A stretch of 64,000 bases of DNA from Xanthomonas arboricola pv. guizotiae (GTDB lineage Bacteria > Pseudomonadota > Gammaproteobacteria > Xanthomonadales > Xanthomonadaceae): positions 99,445 to 163,444 of the forward strand of contig NZ_MDSK01000007.1 in assembly GCF_002940205.1 (NCBI RefSeq). The letters are read 5' to 3'. Made by a program: the position numbers and the translations under genes. Shown here piece after piece: positions 37,868 to 47,090 of this stretch (positions are counted from its first letter, which is position 1; the number at the start of each line of letters is the position of its first letter). Below the pieces are notes generated by a model. It made no database searches, was not told the DNA's origin, and saw only the letters and a program-made list of their open reading frames with translations.

Positions 37868-38461
37868 ATGAAAAGCATCTGCGTCTACTGCGGCTCCAAT
37901 GCCGGCAACAAACCCGCCTACGCCGAGCGCGCCACCGCGCTGGGCCAGCGCATCGCCGAGCAGGGTCTGCGGCTTGTGTATGGCGGCGGCAACGTCGGGC
38001 TGATGGGCACCGTGGCCAATGCGGTGCTGGCGGCCGGTGGCGAGGTGACCGGGGTGATTCCGCAGCAACTGGCCGATTGGGAAGTGGCGCACCGTGGGCT
38101 GACCACGCTGGAAATCGTCGGCTCCATGCATGCGCGCAAAATGCGCATGTTCGAGCTGTCCGATGCCTTCGTCGCCCTGCCCGGCGGCTTCGGCACCATG
38201 GAAGAGATCTTCGAGATGCTGACCTGGCGCCAGCTCGGCATCGGCAACAAACCCTGCGCGTTCCTGGATATCGAAGGGTTTTACGCACCGCTGATCGGCA
38301 TGATCGATCGCATGGTGGAAGAGCGCTTCCTGCATCCGGACCAGCGCAGCGACCTGTGGTACGGCGCCGATATCGAACAGATGCTGGAGTGGATGCAGCA
38401 CTACACGCCGGCGCAGGCCTCCAAGTGGATCGACGAGAAGCGCCGCTCCACCCTGGTGTGA
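37868..38461 (+). CDS. LOG-family phosphoribohydrolase (TIGR00730)
   Basis: This 197-residue protein has the two family motifs: GSMHARKMRMFELSDAFVAL (R-K-x-x-M) and LPGGFGTMEEIFE (PGGxGTxxE). The opening ICVYCGSNAGNKPAYAERA and GGGNVGLMG nucleotide loop fit a Rossmann fold. LOG enzymes release cytokinin bases or adenine from nucleoside 5'-monophosphates; in plant-associated bacteria this can yield cytokinins, although most housekeeping LOG proteins act on AMP. Which applies here is not visible. Confidence 0.9.
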   Translation: MKSICVYCGSNAGNKPAYAERATALGQRIAEQGLRLVYGGGNVGLMGTVANAVLAAGGEVTGVIPQQLADWEVAHRGLTTLEIVGSMHARKMRMFELSDAFVALPGGFGTMEEIFEMLTWRQLGIGNKPCAFLDIEGFYAPLIGMIDRMVEERFLHPDQRSDLWYGADIEQMLEWMQHYTPAQASKWIDEKRRSTLV

Positions 38462-38850
38462 TGCGCGGCGACGCACCCTCCCTGCCCCCTCGCAGGCAGG
38501 CCCGGCGTCGGGGTCAGGCATGCACAACAGCAGGCGCGCAGCGGCGCTGTAGTCATACGTCAGCTGCGTGGAAGTGCAGTGATGCACCGGGCCATCTCTC
38601 ACATATGCGGCCATCGCTCCGGCGCGATGCCGCACCCGGCGGCACCTGCCACGACCCGAACCGTGCGTCACGTTGTTCGCCAGGTCGACGGAGCAGCCAC
38701 AGCGCCTGCGTGTAACGGCCCCAGGGCCTGCGCGCACCCATTGCGCATCCACTCCCCCGTCGCAACGCCGCAACGAACACCCTGCCGATCTGCAAGCTTG
38801 CAACGGCAGTCACGATGGCCGCAGCGTCCGGCCCGACCGGCTCGCATAGA
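38462..38850. other. Intergenic stretch without a supported gene
   Basis: About 390 bases between the LOG gene and the YigZ-type gene. Several short frames are open, as usual in GC-rich DNA, but none has a ribosome-binding site or a recognisable product. No palindrome of the dispersed families is present. Confidence 0.55.
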
Positions 38851-39453
38851 ATGGCGACGATGCTCGATACCCTCGCCGCTGACGCGCACCACAGCCTGGA
38901 CATCAAGCACAGTCGCTTCCTGGCCAACGCTGCGGCACTGGACTCTCCCGCGCAGGCGCTGGAGATCGTGCAGCGCGTGTCCGTTGCCGATGCCACCCAC
39001 AACTGCTGGGCCTATCGATTCGGGCAGGACTACCGCTCCAGCGACGACGGCGAGCCCAGCGGCACCGCCGGGCGGCCGCTTCTTGCCGCCATCGATGGCC
39101 AAGGCTACGACCGCGTGGTGGTGGTGGTCACGCGTTGGTACGGCGGCATCAAGCTCGGGGCCGGTGGGCTGGTACGTGCCTACGGCGGCGCAGCGGCCGA
39201 ATGCCTGCGACTGGCGGCGCGACAGCCATTGATCGCGGTGTCGCTGCTCGACCTGCAATGCCGGTTCGACGACCTGGGCCTGGTGCATGCTGCACTGAGC
39301 GCCTTCCACGCCGACAAGCTGGACGAGCGCTTCGACGCGCAAGGCGCCGCACTGCGCGTGCAACTGCCTGCCGATCAGCTGGCCGGCTTGAAAACGCGCC
39401 TGTGCGACGCCACTCGCAACCGTGTCCATCTCTCATCACCGGAAGCCGCATGA
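38851..39453 (+). CDS. YigZ/IMPACT-family protein (UPF0029)
   Basis: This 200-residue protein has the IMPACT domain core ATHNCWAYRFGQDYRSSDDG, EPSGTAGRPLLAAI and VVVVVTRWYGGIKLGAGGLV followed by a C-terminal alpha/beta domain, as in E. coli YigZ. The family may regulate translation or bind nucleic acid; its function is not settled. The start could also be the ATG nine bases later. The stop overlaps the next start as ATGA. Confidence 0.88.
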   Translation: MATMLDTLAADAHHSLDIKHSRFLANAAALDSPAQALEIVQRVSVADATHNCWAYRFGQDYRSSDDGEPSGTAGRPLLAAIDGQGYDRVVVVVTRWYGGIKLGAGGLVRAYGGAAAECLRLAARQPLIAVSLLDLQCRFDDLGLVHAALSAFHADKLDERFDAQGAALRVQLPADQLAGLKTRLCDATRNRVHLSSPEAA

Positions 39454-41219
39454 CCCAGCCAGCCGCCGCCAGGCCCAACCCGTTGCGGAAGCTTGGCAGC
39501 CTGCGCACCTTGTGGCCGTTCGTGCAGCGCCAGCGTGGCCTGTTCGCCGCCTGGCTGATCGCACTGGCCATTTCCTCGGCGGCCACGTTGAGCCTGCCGG
39601 CGGCGGTCAAGCAGATGATCGACCATGGTTTCTCCGGCGGCTCGCAGATCAACCACGCCTTCGCGCTGCTGTTCGCGGTGGCGGTGGTGCTGGCGGTGGC
39701 AACGGCCGCGCGCTTCTATTTCGTCGCGCTGCTGGGCGAAAAAGTGGTGGCCGACCTGCGCGGCCGCCTGTATGCGCATCTGATCGGGCTGGACGCCGGC
39801 TTCCATGATCGCAGCCGCAGTGGCGAGCTGGTGTCGCGTCTGTCGGCCGACAGCGAGTTGCTGCGCGGGGTGATCGGCACCACCATGTCGGTGGCGTTGC
39901 GCAGCTCGGTGACGGTGATCGGCAGCATGGTGATGCTGTTCGTCACCAGCCCGCGGCTGGCCGGCTTCACCTTGATCGGCATTCCGCTGGCGGTGCTGCC
40001 GATCGTGCTGGGCGCACGCCGCCTGCAGAAGATCTCGCGCGTCAGCCAGGACCGCGTGGCCGATGCCAACACGCTGGCGGCCGAAACGCTGGGCGCGGTG
40101 CGCACCGTGCAGGCGCATGCGCGCGAGCGCTACGAGAGCCAGCGGTTCAGCCAGGCCCTGTTCGCCGCGATCGATACCGCACGGCTGCGCATCCGCACCC
40201 AGGCCACCGTGACGGCGGTGGCGATCATGCTGATCTTCGGCGCCATCGTCGGTGTGCTGTGGCTGGGCGCGCACGATGTGATCGCCGGACGCATGACCCC
40301 CGGCACGCTGGGACAGTTCGTGTTGTACGCGCTGATCGGCGGCGGCTCGGTCGGTGCCTTGGCCGAGGTCTGGAACGAGTTGCAGCGCGCGGCCGGCGGC
40401 ATGGGCCGGGTCGGCGAACTGCTCGACGAGCGGCCGGCGATCGTCGCCCCGGCCACGCCGCAGCCCTTGCCGCAGCCGCTGCGCGGCGCGATCCATTTCG
40501 ATCGGGTGGTGTTCCATTATCCGCAGCGCCCCGATGCGCCGGCGCTGGATGGCTTCGACCTGCATGTCAGCCCCGGCGAAACCGTGGCGCTGGTCGGTCC
40601 GTCCGGGGCTGGCAAGAGCACGGTGCTGTCGATGCTGTTGCGCTTCCACGACCCGGTCAGCGGCAAGGTGCGCATCGACGACATCGACCTGCGCGAGACC
40701 GACCCGGTGCTGCTGCGCGAACGCATCGCGCTGGTGCCGCAGCAACCCACGCTGTTTGCCGCCAGCGCCGCCGACAACATCCGCTATGGGCGCCTGGACG
40801 CCAGCGATGCGCAGGTGCAAGCCGCCGCCGCGGCCGCGGAGGCCGACAGTTTCATCCGCGCCCTGCCGCAGGGCTACGCCAGCGAACTGGGCGAACGCGG
40901 CACGCGCCTGTCCGGCGGCCAGCAGCAACGGGTGGCGATCGCGCGCGCCCTGCTCAAGGACGCGCCGATCCTGCTGCTGGACGAGGCCACCAGCGCGCTG
41001 GATGCTCAGAGCGAACGCGCCGTGCAGCAGGCGCTGGACCGGTTGATGGAAGGCCGCACCACGCTGGTCATCGCCCACCGCCTGGCCACCGTGCTCAAGG
41101 CCGACCGCATCGTGGTGATGGATGCCGGCCGCATCGTCACGCAGGGCACCCACGCGCAGTTGATCGCCGAAGGCGGTCTGTACGCGGAACTGGCGCGGCT
41201 GCAGTTCATCGACCAGTGA
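39450..41219 (+). CDS. ABC exporter, MsbA-like half transporter
   Basis: This 589-residue protein joins a six-helix exporter membrane domain (residues ~25-310) to an intact ATPase: Walker A VGPSGAGKSTVLSMLL, Q-loop ALVPQQPTLFAASAADNIRY, signature GTRLSGGQQQRVAIARAL, Walker B ILLLDEATSALDAQSE and switch His in LVIAHRLATV. It would act as a homodimer exporting lipids or drugs. It is not the essential msbA, which normally sits beside lpxK. It is translationally coupled to the YigZ-type gene. Confidence 0.9.
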   Translation: MTQPAAARPNPLRKLGSLRTLWPFVQRQRGLFAAWLIALAISSAATLSLPAAVKQMIDHGFSGGSQINHAFALLFAVAVVLAVATAARFYFVALLGEKVVADLRGRLYAHLIGLDAGFHDRSRSGELVSRLSADSELLRGVIGTTMSVALRSSVTVIGSMVMLFVTSPRLAGFTLIGIPLAVLPIVLGARRLQKISRVSQDRVADANTLAAETLGAVRTVQAHARERYESQRFSQALFAAIDTARLRIRTQATVTAVAIMLIFGAIVGVLWLGAHDVIAGRMTPGTLGQFVLYALIGGGSVGALAEVWNELQRAAGGMGRVGELLDERPAIVAPATPQPLPQPLRGAIHFDRVVFHYPQRPDAPALDGFDLHVSPGETVALVGPSGAGKSTVLSMLLRFHDPVSGKVRIDDIDLRETDPVLLRERIALVPQQPTLFAASAADNIRYGRLDASDAQVQAAAAAAEADSFIRALPQGYASELGERGTRLSGGQQQRVAIARALLKDAPILLLDEATSALDAQSERAVQQALDRLMEGRTTLVIAHRLATVLKADRIVVMDAGRIVTQGTHAQLIAEGGLYAELARLQFIDQ

Positions 41220-41463
41220 GGGACGCCTGACGCCTGCTGCCGGCACTGGCACTTGGCACAGCCGACAAGACGACTGCGCGCATCGCCAACGCGCGTGGCC
41301 CGTGCTCGGTGCGCCAGGTGCCACGCGTACACTGCGTTTGTTGCACACCGTCCCTATCTGCGCGACGACTGGTCGCCACGCTATCCGCTGCTGTTCGCCC
41401 GTACTGTCCCACCGGCCACGCCGGCCGTGCGCTCCCACGCAATCCGACGTCGCGATGTGACCC

Positions 41464-42363
41464 ATGCCCCGCCCCAGAACCACCCTTCGCCAACTGAGCT
41501 ATTTCGTCGCGCTGGCCGACACCGGCAGCTTCACCCGCGCAGCCGAGCAGATGGGTGTCTCGCAGCCCTCGTTGTCGCAGCAGATCCGCGCATTGGAAGC
41601 CATCATCGGCGCGCCGCTGTTCGAACGCGGCGCGCAGGCGATCCTGACCCCGCTGGGCCGCGACCTGCTCGACCGCGCGCGCAGCATCCTGCTCGACGTC
41701 ACCGATCTGGAGGATGTGCGCGCGACCGCTGCCGACAGCTTGATCGGCACCATCCGGCTCGGGGTCTCGCCCACGCTCGGCGCCTATCTGATGCCGAGCC
41801 TGGTGGCACGTTTGCATCGCGAACACCCGGCGCTGCGCGTGCACGTGCGCGAAGGCCTGCCGACCGCGCTTGCCGCAGGCCTGAGCAGCGGCGTGCACGA
41901 TCTGATTCTTGCGCAACTGCCGGTGGCCGGCCGCGGCCTGCATAGCGAGCGGCTGTTCCGCGAACCGCTGCACGTCACCATGGCCGCCGACCATCCGTTG
42001 CGCACCAAGGCCTGCATCACCCCGGCCGATCTGCGTGGCGCCAATCTGCTGACCTTGATGCCGGAATATCGCTTGGCGGAACAGGTCGCTGCGATCGCCA
42101 TGGATGTGGGGGCGCATGTCTTGCGCGATTACGAAGGCACCAGCCTGGACGCCATCCGCCAGATGGCCGGCATGGGCATGGGCCTTGCATTGCTCCCGGA
42201 CCTGTACGTCCGCCAGGAAATCCGCGAAGGCGACGACGTGGTGGTTCGGCCGATCAAAGGCGGGCGCTACTATAGGGAGATCGGCCTGCTGTGGCGGCAA
42301 GGCGCCGGTCGCGCGCCGGCCTTCGGTTTGATCGCCAATCTGCTGCGTGCGGTCGCCGCATAG
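41464..42363 (+). CDS. OxyR-like LysR regulator lacking the redox cysteines
   Basis: This 299-residue protein has a LysR N-terminal helix-turn-helix (TLRQLSYFVALADTGSFTRA, AEQMGVSQPSLSQQIRALE) and a sensor domain that aligns with OxyR over TSLDAIRQMAGMGMGLALLP (E. coli TSLETLRNMVAAGSGITLLP). At the place of Cys199 and Cys208 of OxyR it has EYRLAEQVAAIA, with no cysteine. It therefore cannot form the OxyR disulfide and must sense something else. The export operon begins 88 bases downstream on the same strand. Confidence 0.85.
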   Translation: MPRPRTTLRQLSYFVALADTGSFTRAAEQMGVSQPSLSQQIRALEAIIGAPLFERGAQAILTPLGRDLLDRARSILLDVTDLEDVRATAADSLIGTIRLGVSPTLGAYLMPSLVARLHREHPALRVHVREGLPTALAAGLSSGVHDLILAQLPVAGRGLHSERLFREPLHVTMAADHPLRTKACITPADLRGANLLTLMPEYRLAEQVAAIAMDVGAHVLRDYEGTSLDAIRQMAGMGMGLALLPDLYVRQEIREGDDVVVRPIKGGRYYREIGLLWRQGAGRAPAFGLIANLLRAVAA

Positions 42364-42451
42364 GAAAATCCTATGCGGTGAATAAGCGCTGCAGCCTTGT
42401 CCAATCCCTGCAACTCGTCAATGCTTCACTGAACTCATCAACGGATATCGA

Positions 42452-44140
42452 ATGGCGGCCAAGCGGATCGGATGGCGGGAAGCGGCAAGCTGGCTGGCGG
42501 AAATCGTCGGCCCGGACATGCCGTATGTGCGCCTGGCCATGGTGTATGGCGTGGCGATCAGCCTGCTGTCGCTGGCAACGCCCATCTCGGTGCAGTTGCT
42601 GATCAACAGCGTTGCCAACACCGCGCTGCCCACGCCGCTATGGACCTTGTCTAGCCTGTTGCTCGGCCTGCTGTTGCTGGTGGCAACACTGAGCGCGATG
42701 CGGGTGTGGGTGATGGCGCTATTCGAACGCCGGCTGTTTGCGCGGGTGGTGGCGGAAATCACCGTGCGTGCGGTGCATGCGCAGAACCCGTTCTTCGCCG
42801 ACCAGAACCGCGGCGATGTGTTCAACCGCTACTTCGATCTGGTGGTGGTGCAAAAAGCAGTGCCCAGTCTGGCCATCGGTGCGTTCACCATCGTGCTGCA
42901 ATCGGCGGTCGGCCTGATCGTCACCAGCTTTTACCACCCGTTTTTCTTGGGTTTCAATGCGCTGTTGCTGCTGGTGATCTTCGCAATCTGGATGATCTGG
43001 TCGCGCGGCTCGATCCGTTCGGCGGTCGAACTGAGCCACGCCAAGCACAACGCCGCGCACTGGCTGGAAAGCGTGGGCGGCTCCAACGGTTTCTATAAAT
43101 CCAGCCGCCATCTCAACTTCGCGATGAATCGTTCCGAGGCGGTGACTGCGACGTATGTCGACCGGCATCGGCGCCATTTCCGCTACACCTTCACCCAGAC
43201 GCTGGCGTTCCTGCTCACCTATGCGGTGGCCAGCGCGGCGCTGCTGGCGTTGGGCGGCAGCCTGATCCTGCGCGGCGAGCTGTCGATCGGCCAGCTGGTG
43301 GCGGCCGAGCTGATCCTGAGCGCGGTGTTCTACGGCATTGCGCAGCTTGGCACCTATCTGGACGTGTTCTACGACCTGGTCGCCAGCGCGGAGGAATTGT
43401 CGCTGCTGTACGCCATCCCGCAGGAGCGTCCGGTGGTGGCCGCCGGCGAAGCGCCGGGCAACAGTGCGGTGCGCCTGGATGGCGTGGTGATCGAGGGCGC
43501 GCGTTTCGATTTCGCGCTGCAAGCCGGGGAGCAGTTGGTCACCCTGGCCGACGGCGGTGCCGACCGCCTGCTCGCCATGGTGCTCAAGCGCCACGTCGTT
43601 CCCGATCGCGGGCTGGTGATGGTGGGCGGCGCCGACATGGCCACCTTCGACATGTACCTGCTGCGTTCGGAAGTCACCGTGCTCGACCGGCCGACCATCG
43701 TGGAGGTCACCATTCGCGAATACCTGGCGATGGCCGCCGCCGACGTGACATCCGATGCGATGCTTCAGGCCATCGATGCGGTGGGCCTGCGCGCGCGCAT
43801 CGCCGCATTGCCGCAAGGCCTGGACACCCGCCTCGCCGCATCCGGTTTCCCGTTGTGGATCGGCGATGTCATGGCGCTGAAACTGGCCAATGCGCTGCTG
43901 GTGCGCCCGCGGGTGCTGATGTTGTCGCAACTGTATGACCTGCTCCCGGCAGAACGTCTGACCCGGGTCCTGCGGCGCTTGAAGGACGCAGGAACTACGG
44001 TGCTGCTGTGCACCGGCCGGCCGGAGGACATCACCCTGGACGGCTGGTTCCGTCTGGAACCGGAGCGTCAGCAGCGCTACGCCACGCGTGCGGAACTGAT
44101 CGCGTCCACCCAGGAGGCGACCCATGCAGCACGCCTCTGA
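42452..44140 (+). CDS. Exporter ABC subunit with a degenerate nucleotide-binding domain
   Basis: This 562-residue protein has a type I ABC exporter membrane domain (residues ~25-310; six helices, for example VYGVAISLLSLATPISVQLL) and an ATPase-like C-terminal region (~335-540). All nucleotide motifs are lost. Walker A is TLADGGADRLLAMV (residues 364-377) without the P-loop Lys; the signature position reads FPLWIGDVMALKLA instead of LSGGQ; Walker B is VLMLSQLYDLL with no Asp-Glu; the switch-His site reads LLCTGRPE. Secondary landmarks such as AALPQGLDTRLA remain, so this is a folded pseudo-ATPase, not a broken gene. It overlaps the HlyD-type gene by 17 bases. Confidence 0.88.
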   Translation: MAAKRIGWREAASWLAEIVGPDMPYVRLAMVYGVAISLLSLATPISVQLLINSVANTALPTPLWTLSSLLLGLLLLVATLSAMRVWVMALFERRLFARVVAEITVRAVHAQNPFFADQNRGDVFNRYFDLVVVQKAVPSLAIGAFTIVLQSAVGLIVTSFYHPFFLGFNALLLLVIFAIWMIWSRGSIRSAVELSHAKHNAAHWLESVGGSNGFYKSSRHLNFAMNRSEAVTATYVDRHRRHFRYTFTQTLAFLLTYAVASAALLALGGSLILRGELSIGQLVAAELILSAVFYGIAQLGTYLDVFYDLVASAEELSLLYAIPQERPVVAAGEAPGNSAVRLDGVVIEGARFDFALQAGEQLVTLADGGADRLLAMVLKRHVVPDRGLVMVGGADMATFDMYLLRSEVTVLDRPTIVEVTIREYLAMAAADVTSDAMLQAIDAVGLRARIAALPQGLDTRLAASGFPLWIGDVMALKLANALLVRPRVLMLSQLYDLLPAERLTRVLRRLKDAGTTVLLCTGRPEDITLDGWFRLEPERQQRYATRAELIASTQEATHAARL

Positions 44141-45209
44141 CCGGATCGCGCACTTCCCCACCCTGGCGGCGATGCGCCCACCCAGCATCGCCAAGGCGCT
44201 GGCCTGGATGCTGCTGATCGGGATTGTCATTGCCAGCGCGATCCTGGCACTGGCGCCCTGGGTGCAGACCGCCAGCGGCAAGGGCCAGGTGGTCTCGCTG
44301 GATCCGGGCGACCGCCAGCAGCAGGTCACCGCCTTCGTGCCCGGCCGGGTCGAGCGCTGGTATGTGCACGATGGCCAGCATGTCTCGCGCGGCGATCCGA
44401 TCGCGCGCGTCGGCGATCTGGACCCCGACCTGCTCGCCCGCCTGGCCAGCGAGCGGGCCCAGGTGCAGGCGGAAATCAGCGCGATCCAGCAATCGCGCGC
44501 GGTCGCCAGCATCGATGTGGCGCGCAGCAGGCAATTGCTCGCCGAAGGGCTGGCCGGCCGCCGCGACTACGAGCTGACCCAGATCAAGGTCGGCGAGGCC
44601 GATGCCAAGCTGGCCGAATCGCGCGCCAAGCTGACCCGCATCGACATCCAGTTGAACCGCCAGTCGGCGCAGTTGGTGCGCGCACCGCGCGATGGCCGCG
44701 TGCAGCAGCTCAACGCCGCCAGCGGCAGTGCGATGGTCTCGCCCGGCACGGTGCTGGCGGTGATCGCGCCGGAGCGGGTGGAGCGTGCGGTCGAGTTGTT
44801 TATCGACGGCCGCGACGTGCCGCTGATCCGCCCCGGCCGCCCGGTGCGGCTGGAGTTCGAAGGCTGGCCGGCGATCCAGTTCAGCGGCTGGCCGTCGGTG
44901 GCGCACGGCATGTTCGATGGCCGCGTGCGCGCCATCGACCCCAATGCCGCGCCCGATGGCCTGTTCCGCATCCTGGTCGAACCGCAGCCGGGCAAGCCGG
45001 CCTGGCCGGCGCAGGAATTCGCCCGCCAGGGCGGCAAGGTGCGCGGCTGGGTGCAGGGCGAAACGGTGAAGGTCGGCTACGAACTGTGGCGCCAGCTCAA
45101 TAATTTCCCGCTGGAGTTCGGTCGCCGTCCGGCGGCAGCGACGACGCAGGATGAGGGCAAGCCCAAGGCAGCGCCCAAGGCCGAAGACGACGAGACCGGC
45201 AAGAAATGA
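44124..45209 (+). CDS. Membrane-fusion (HlyD-family) protein of the export operon
   Basis: This 361-residue protein has one N-terminal transmembrane helix (residues ~25-47, ALAWMLLIGIVIASAILALA), a lipoyl-like segment (VTAFVPGRVERWYVHDGQHV), an alpha-hairpin coiled coil (LARLASERAQVQAEISAIQQ onward), the returning lipoyl half (QLVRAPRDGRVQQLNAASGS) and beta-barrel parts. It would bridge the inner-membrane subunit to the TolC-like channel. The C-terminal ~30 residues are charged and Lys/Asp-rich. Both ends overlap neighbours. Confidence 0.88.
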   Translation: MQHASDRIAHFPTLAAMRPPSIAKALAWMLLIGIVIASAILALAPWVQTASGKGQVVSLDPGDRQQQVTAFVPGRVERWYVHDGQHVSRGDPIARVGDLDPDLLARLASERAQVQAEISAIQQSRAVASIDVARSRQLLAEGLAGRRDYELTQIKVGEADAKLAESRAKLTRIDIQLNRQSAQLVRAPRDGRVQQLNAASGSAMVSPGTVLAVIAPERVERAVELFIDGRDVPLIRPGRPVRLEFEGWPAIQFSGWPSVAHGMFDGRVRAIDPNAAPDGLFRILVEPQPGKPAWPAQEFARQGGKVRGWVQGETVKVGYELWRQLNNFPLEFGRRPAAATTQDEGKPKAAPKAEDDETGKK

Positions 45210-46609
45210 TTGGCCGTCTTGTCGCCTTGCTGATCGCGCTCGCACCGGGCGTGGTCGCCGCCCAGACCACCCCGCTGACGCTGGATGAAGTGCTGCGCTC
45301 CTCTGCCCGCGCTTCCCCGCAGATCGTCGAAGCGCTGGCCAAGGTCCGCCAGGCCGAAGGCAAGGGGCTCTCGGCCGATGGCGCCTTCGATACCGTGTTC
45401 GATATCGAAGGCCGTTCGCGCGAGGCCGGCTATTACGACGGCAGCACGATCGAAACCGGCGCCAAGCGGCCGTTCGAAGAAAACGGCGGCTATTACTACG
45501 GCGGTTATCGTTCCTCGCGGGGCTCGTTCCCGGTCTACGAAGACAGGTCCTACACCGACCGCGGCGGCGAAGTGAAAGTCGGCGCGCTGTACGCGTTGCT
45601 GCGCGACCGCGTGATCGACGAACGCCGCACCAAGCGCAGCGTTGCCAGCGCCGATATCGATGTCGCCCAGTACGAGGCGCAAATGGTTGCCATCGGCGTA
45701 CAGCGCCGCGCGGTGGATGCCTACCAGAGCTGGGTCGCGGCCGGCCTGAAGCTGCGCGCGTACAACGACCTGCTGCAGCTGGCCGAACGACGTCGCAATG
45801 CGATTTCCCGGCAGGTGACGCTGGGCGCGCGGCCCACCATCCTGCTGACCGAAAACGACCAGAACCTGGTCCGCCGGCGCGCCCTGGTGGTGCGCTCGGA
45901 GCAGGACTTCGCCAACGCCGCCAATGCCTTGTCGCTCTACCTGCGCGACGATGCCGGCATGCCGTTGATCGTCTCCAGCGAACGCCTGCCGGCCGATACG
46001 TCGGCGCTGGAAGGTCTGGCCGGTGCCAGCAGGATCGCCGCGCCGGTGGAGCGCCCCGACTACCGCGCGGTGCTGACCCGGATCGACCAGGCCACCGCGC
46101 GGCTGATGCTGGCGCAGAACGAGCTCAAACCACGCCTGGATGTCACCTTCGAGGTCAGCAAGGATCTGGGGGCGCCCGGTGTCGGCGGCCCGAACCGCTC
46201 GCCGACCGATGCGATCATCGGCTTCCGCTTCAGCGTGCCGCTGGAAAACAGGGCTGCCAAGGGCCGGGTCGCCGAAGCACGCGCCGAGATCGAGGCGCTG
46301 GATCAGCGCAGCCGCTACCTGCGCGACCAGATCACCGTGGAGGTCGAGTCGATCGTCATCTCGCTCACCGCTGCCGAGCGGCTGGCCAGGATCGCCGACG
46401 AAGAACGCAGCCTGGCCGACCGCCTGGCCGTGGCCGAGCGCCGCCGCTTCGAACTGGGCTCGGGCGATTTCTTCCTGGTCAATCAGCGCGAGGAGACCGC
46501 CAACGACGCCCGCGTGCGTCTGATCGATGCGCAGGCGCGCATTGCCTCGGCGCGTGCCGAGCTGGCGGCGGCAACGGCCGACCGGGACGCATTGCAGCTG
46601 AGCCGTTGA
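45206..46609 (+). CDS. TolC-family outer-membrane efflux protein
   Basis: This 467-residue protein has a signal peptide (MIGRLVALLIALAPGVVAAQ) and the paired helical repeats of TolC (SPQIVEALAKVRQAEGKGLS; RRFELGSGDFFLVNQREETA). The middle shows an unusual Tyr/Gly-rich stretch (REAGYYDGSTIETG, NGGYYYGGYRSS, residues ~73-110), where a beta-strand region of the barrel is expected. It completes a three-gene export system with the ABC-like and HlyD-like genes. The start overlaps the preceding stop as ATGA. Confidence 0.88.
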   Translation: MIGRLVALLIALAPGVVAAQTTPLTLDEVLRSSARASPQIVEALAKVRQAEGKGLSADGAFDTVFDIEGRSREAGYYDGSTIETGAKRPFEENGGYYYGGYRSSRGSFPVYEDRSYTDRGGEVKVGALYALLRDRVIDERRTKRSVASADIDVAQYEAQMVAIGVQRRAVDAYQSWVAAGLKLRAYNDLLQLAERRRNAISRQVTLGARPTILLTENDQNLVRRRALVVRSEQDFANAANALSLYLRDDAGMPLIVSSERLPADTSALEGLAGASRIAAPVERPDYRAVLTRIDQATARLMLAQNELKPRLDVTFEVSKDLGAPGVGGPNRSPTDAIIGFRFSVPLENRAAKGRVAEARAEIEALDQRSRYLRDQITVEVESIVISLTAAERLARIADEERSLADRLAVAERRRFELGSGDFFLVNQREETANDARVRLIDAQARIASARAELAAATADRDALQLSR

Positions 46610-46761
46610 GCAGGCTGTCTGACGGCTTGCCGAGCGGTGCCGCAGTGCGCAATGACGCCCGGGTAACACCTGCCGGCGCATGCTCGCCTGCACCGGCCCG
46701 GCGCCGGGCGTGCGGTCCCTGGCGGCTCGCACTGCGACCCTGAAATCCTTCGGAGGTGCGT

Positions 46762-46974
46762 ATGTCTTTCCGGCAATTTCCCGCAATCGGTGCAGATGGC
46801 GAGTCCTACGTCATCATCGAATTCCGCGACGAGCTCGCATCCCGCAACGGGCAGCAAGGCCGCACGCAACCGAACACCGCGCCACGCTACGAACTGCCCG
46901 ATGGCCGCCGCCTGCAACGGCAGGGCCAGCGCTTCATCACCGCTGGTGGCGAGCTGCGCCTGTCGACGCCCTGA
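46762..46974 (+). CDS. Small conserved-looking protein of unknown function
   Basis: This 70-residue protein has a strong ribosome-binding site (GGAGG five bases before ATG). The sequence MSFRQFPAIGADGESYVIIE...YELPDGRRLQRQGQRFITAGGELRL suggests a small all-beta fold. No signal peptide or helix is seen and no family is recognised. It follows the export operon by 152 bases and may have its own promoter. Confidence 0.65.
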   Translation: MSFRQFPAIGADGESYVIIEFRDELASRNGQQGRTQPNTAPRYELPDGRRLQRQGQRFITAGGELRLSTP

Positions 46975-47038
46975 CATGGCACTGGTCATTTTTTGACCAA
47001 CCCGTCCGCAGCCGTTGCAGCGCAATCGCGACGCACAG

Positions 47039-47090
47039 TTATCCACATGCTTGTGCAGGTTTCATCCACACCCTGTGTGGATGAAACCTG
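47039..47090. promoter_or_regulatory. DnaA-box cluster with a 15-bp-stem palindrome
   Basis: A perfect DnaA box TTATCCACA lies at 47039-47047. Two near boxes TCATCCACA (47062-47070, and inverted as TGTGGATGA at 47076-47084) form part of a palindrome with 15-bp arms CAGGTTTCATCCACA / TGTGGATGAAACCTG around CCCTG (47056-47090). No gene is present in 46975-47245. Confidence 0.55.

Noticed and set aside
39450..41219. Calling the ABC exporter msbA
   Set aside because: The domain order fits, but the context (YigZ-type gene, no lpxK) does not, so only the family is stated.
41464..42363. Calling the LysR regulator OxyR
   Set aside because: The two redox cysteines that define OxyR are missing.
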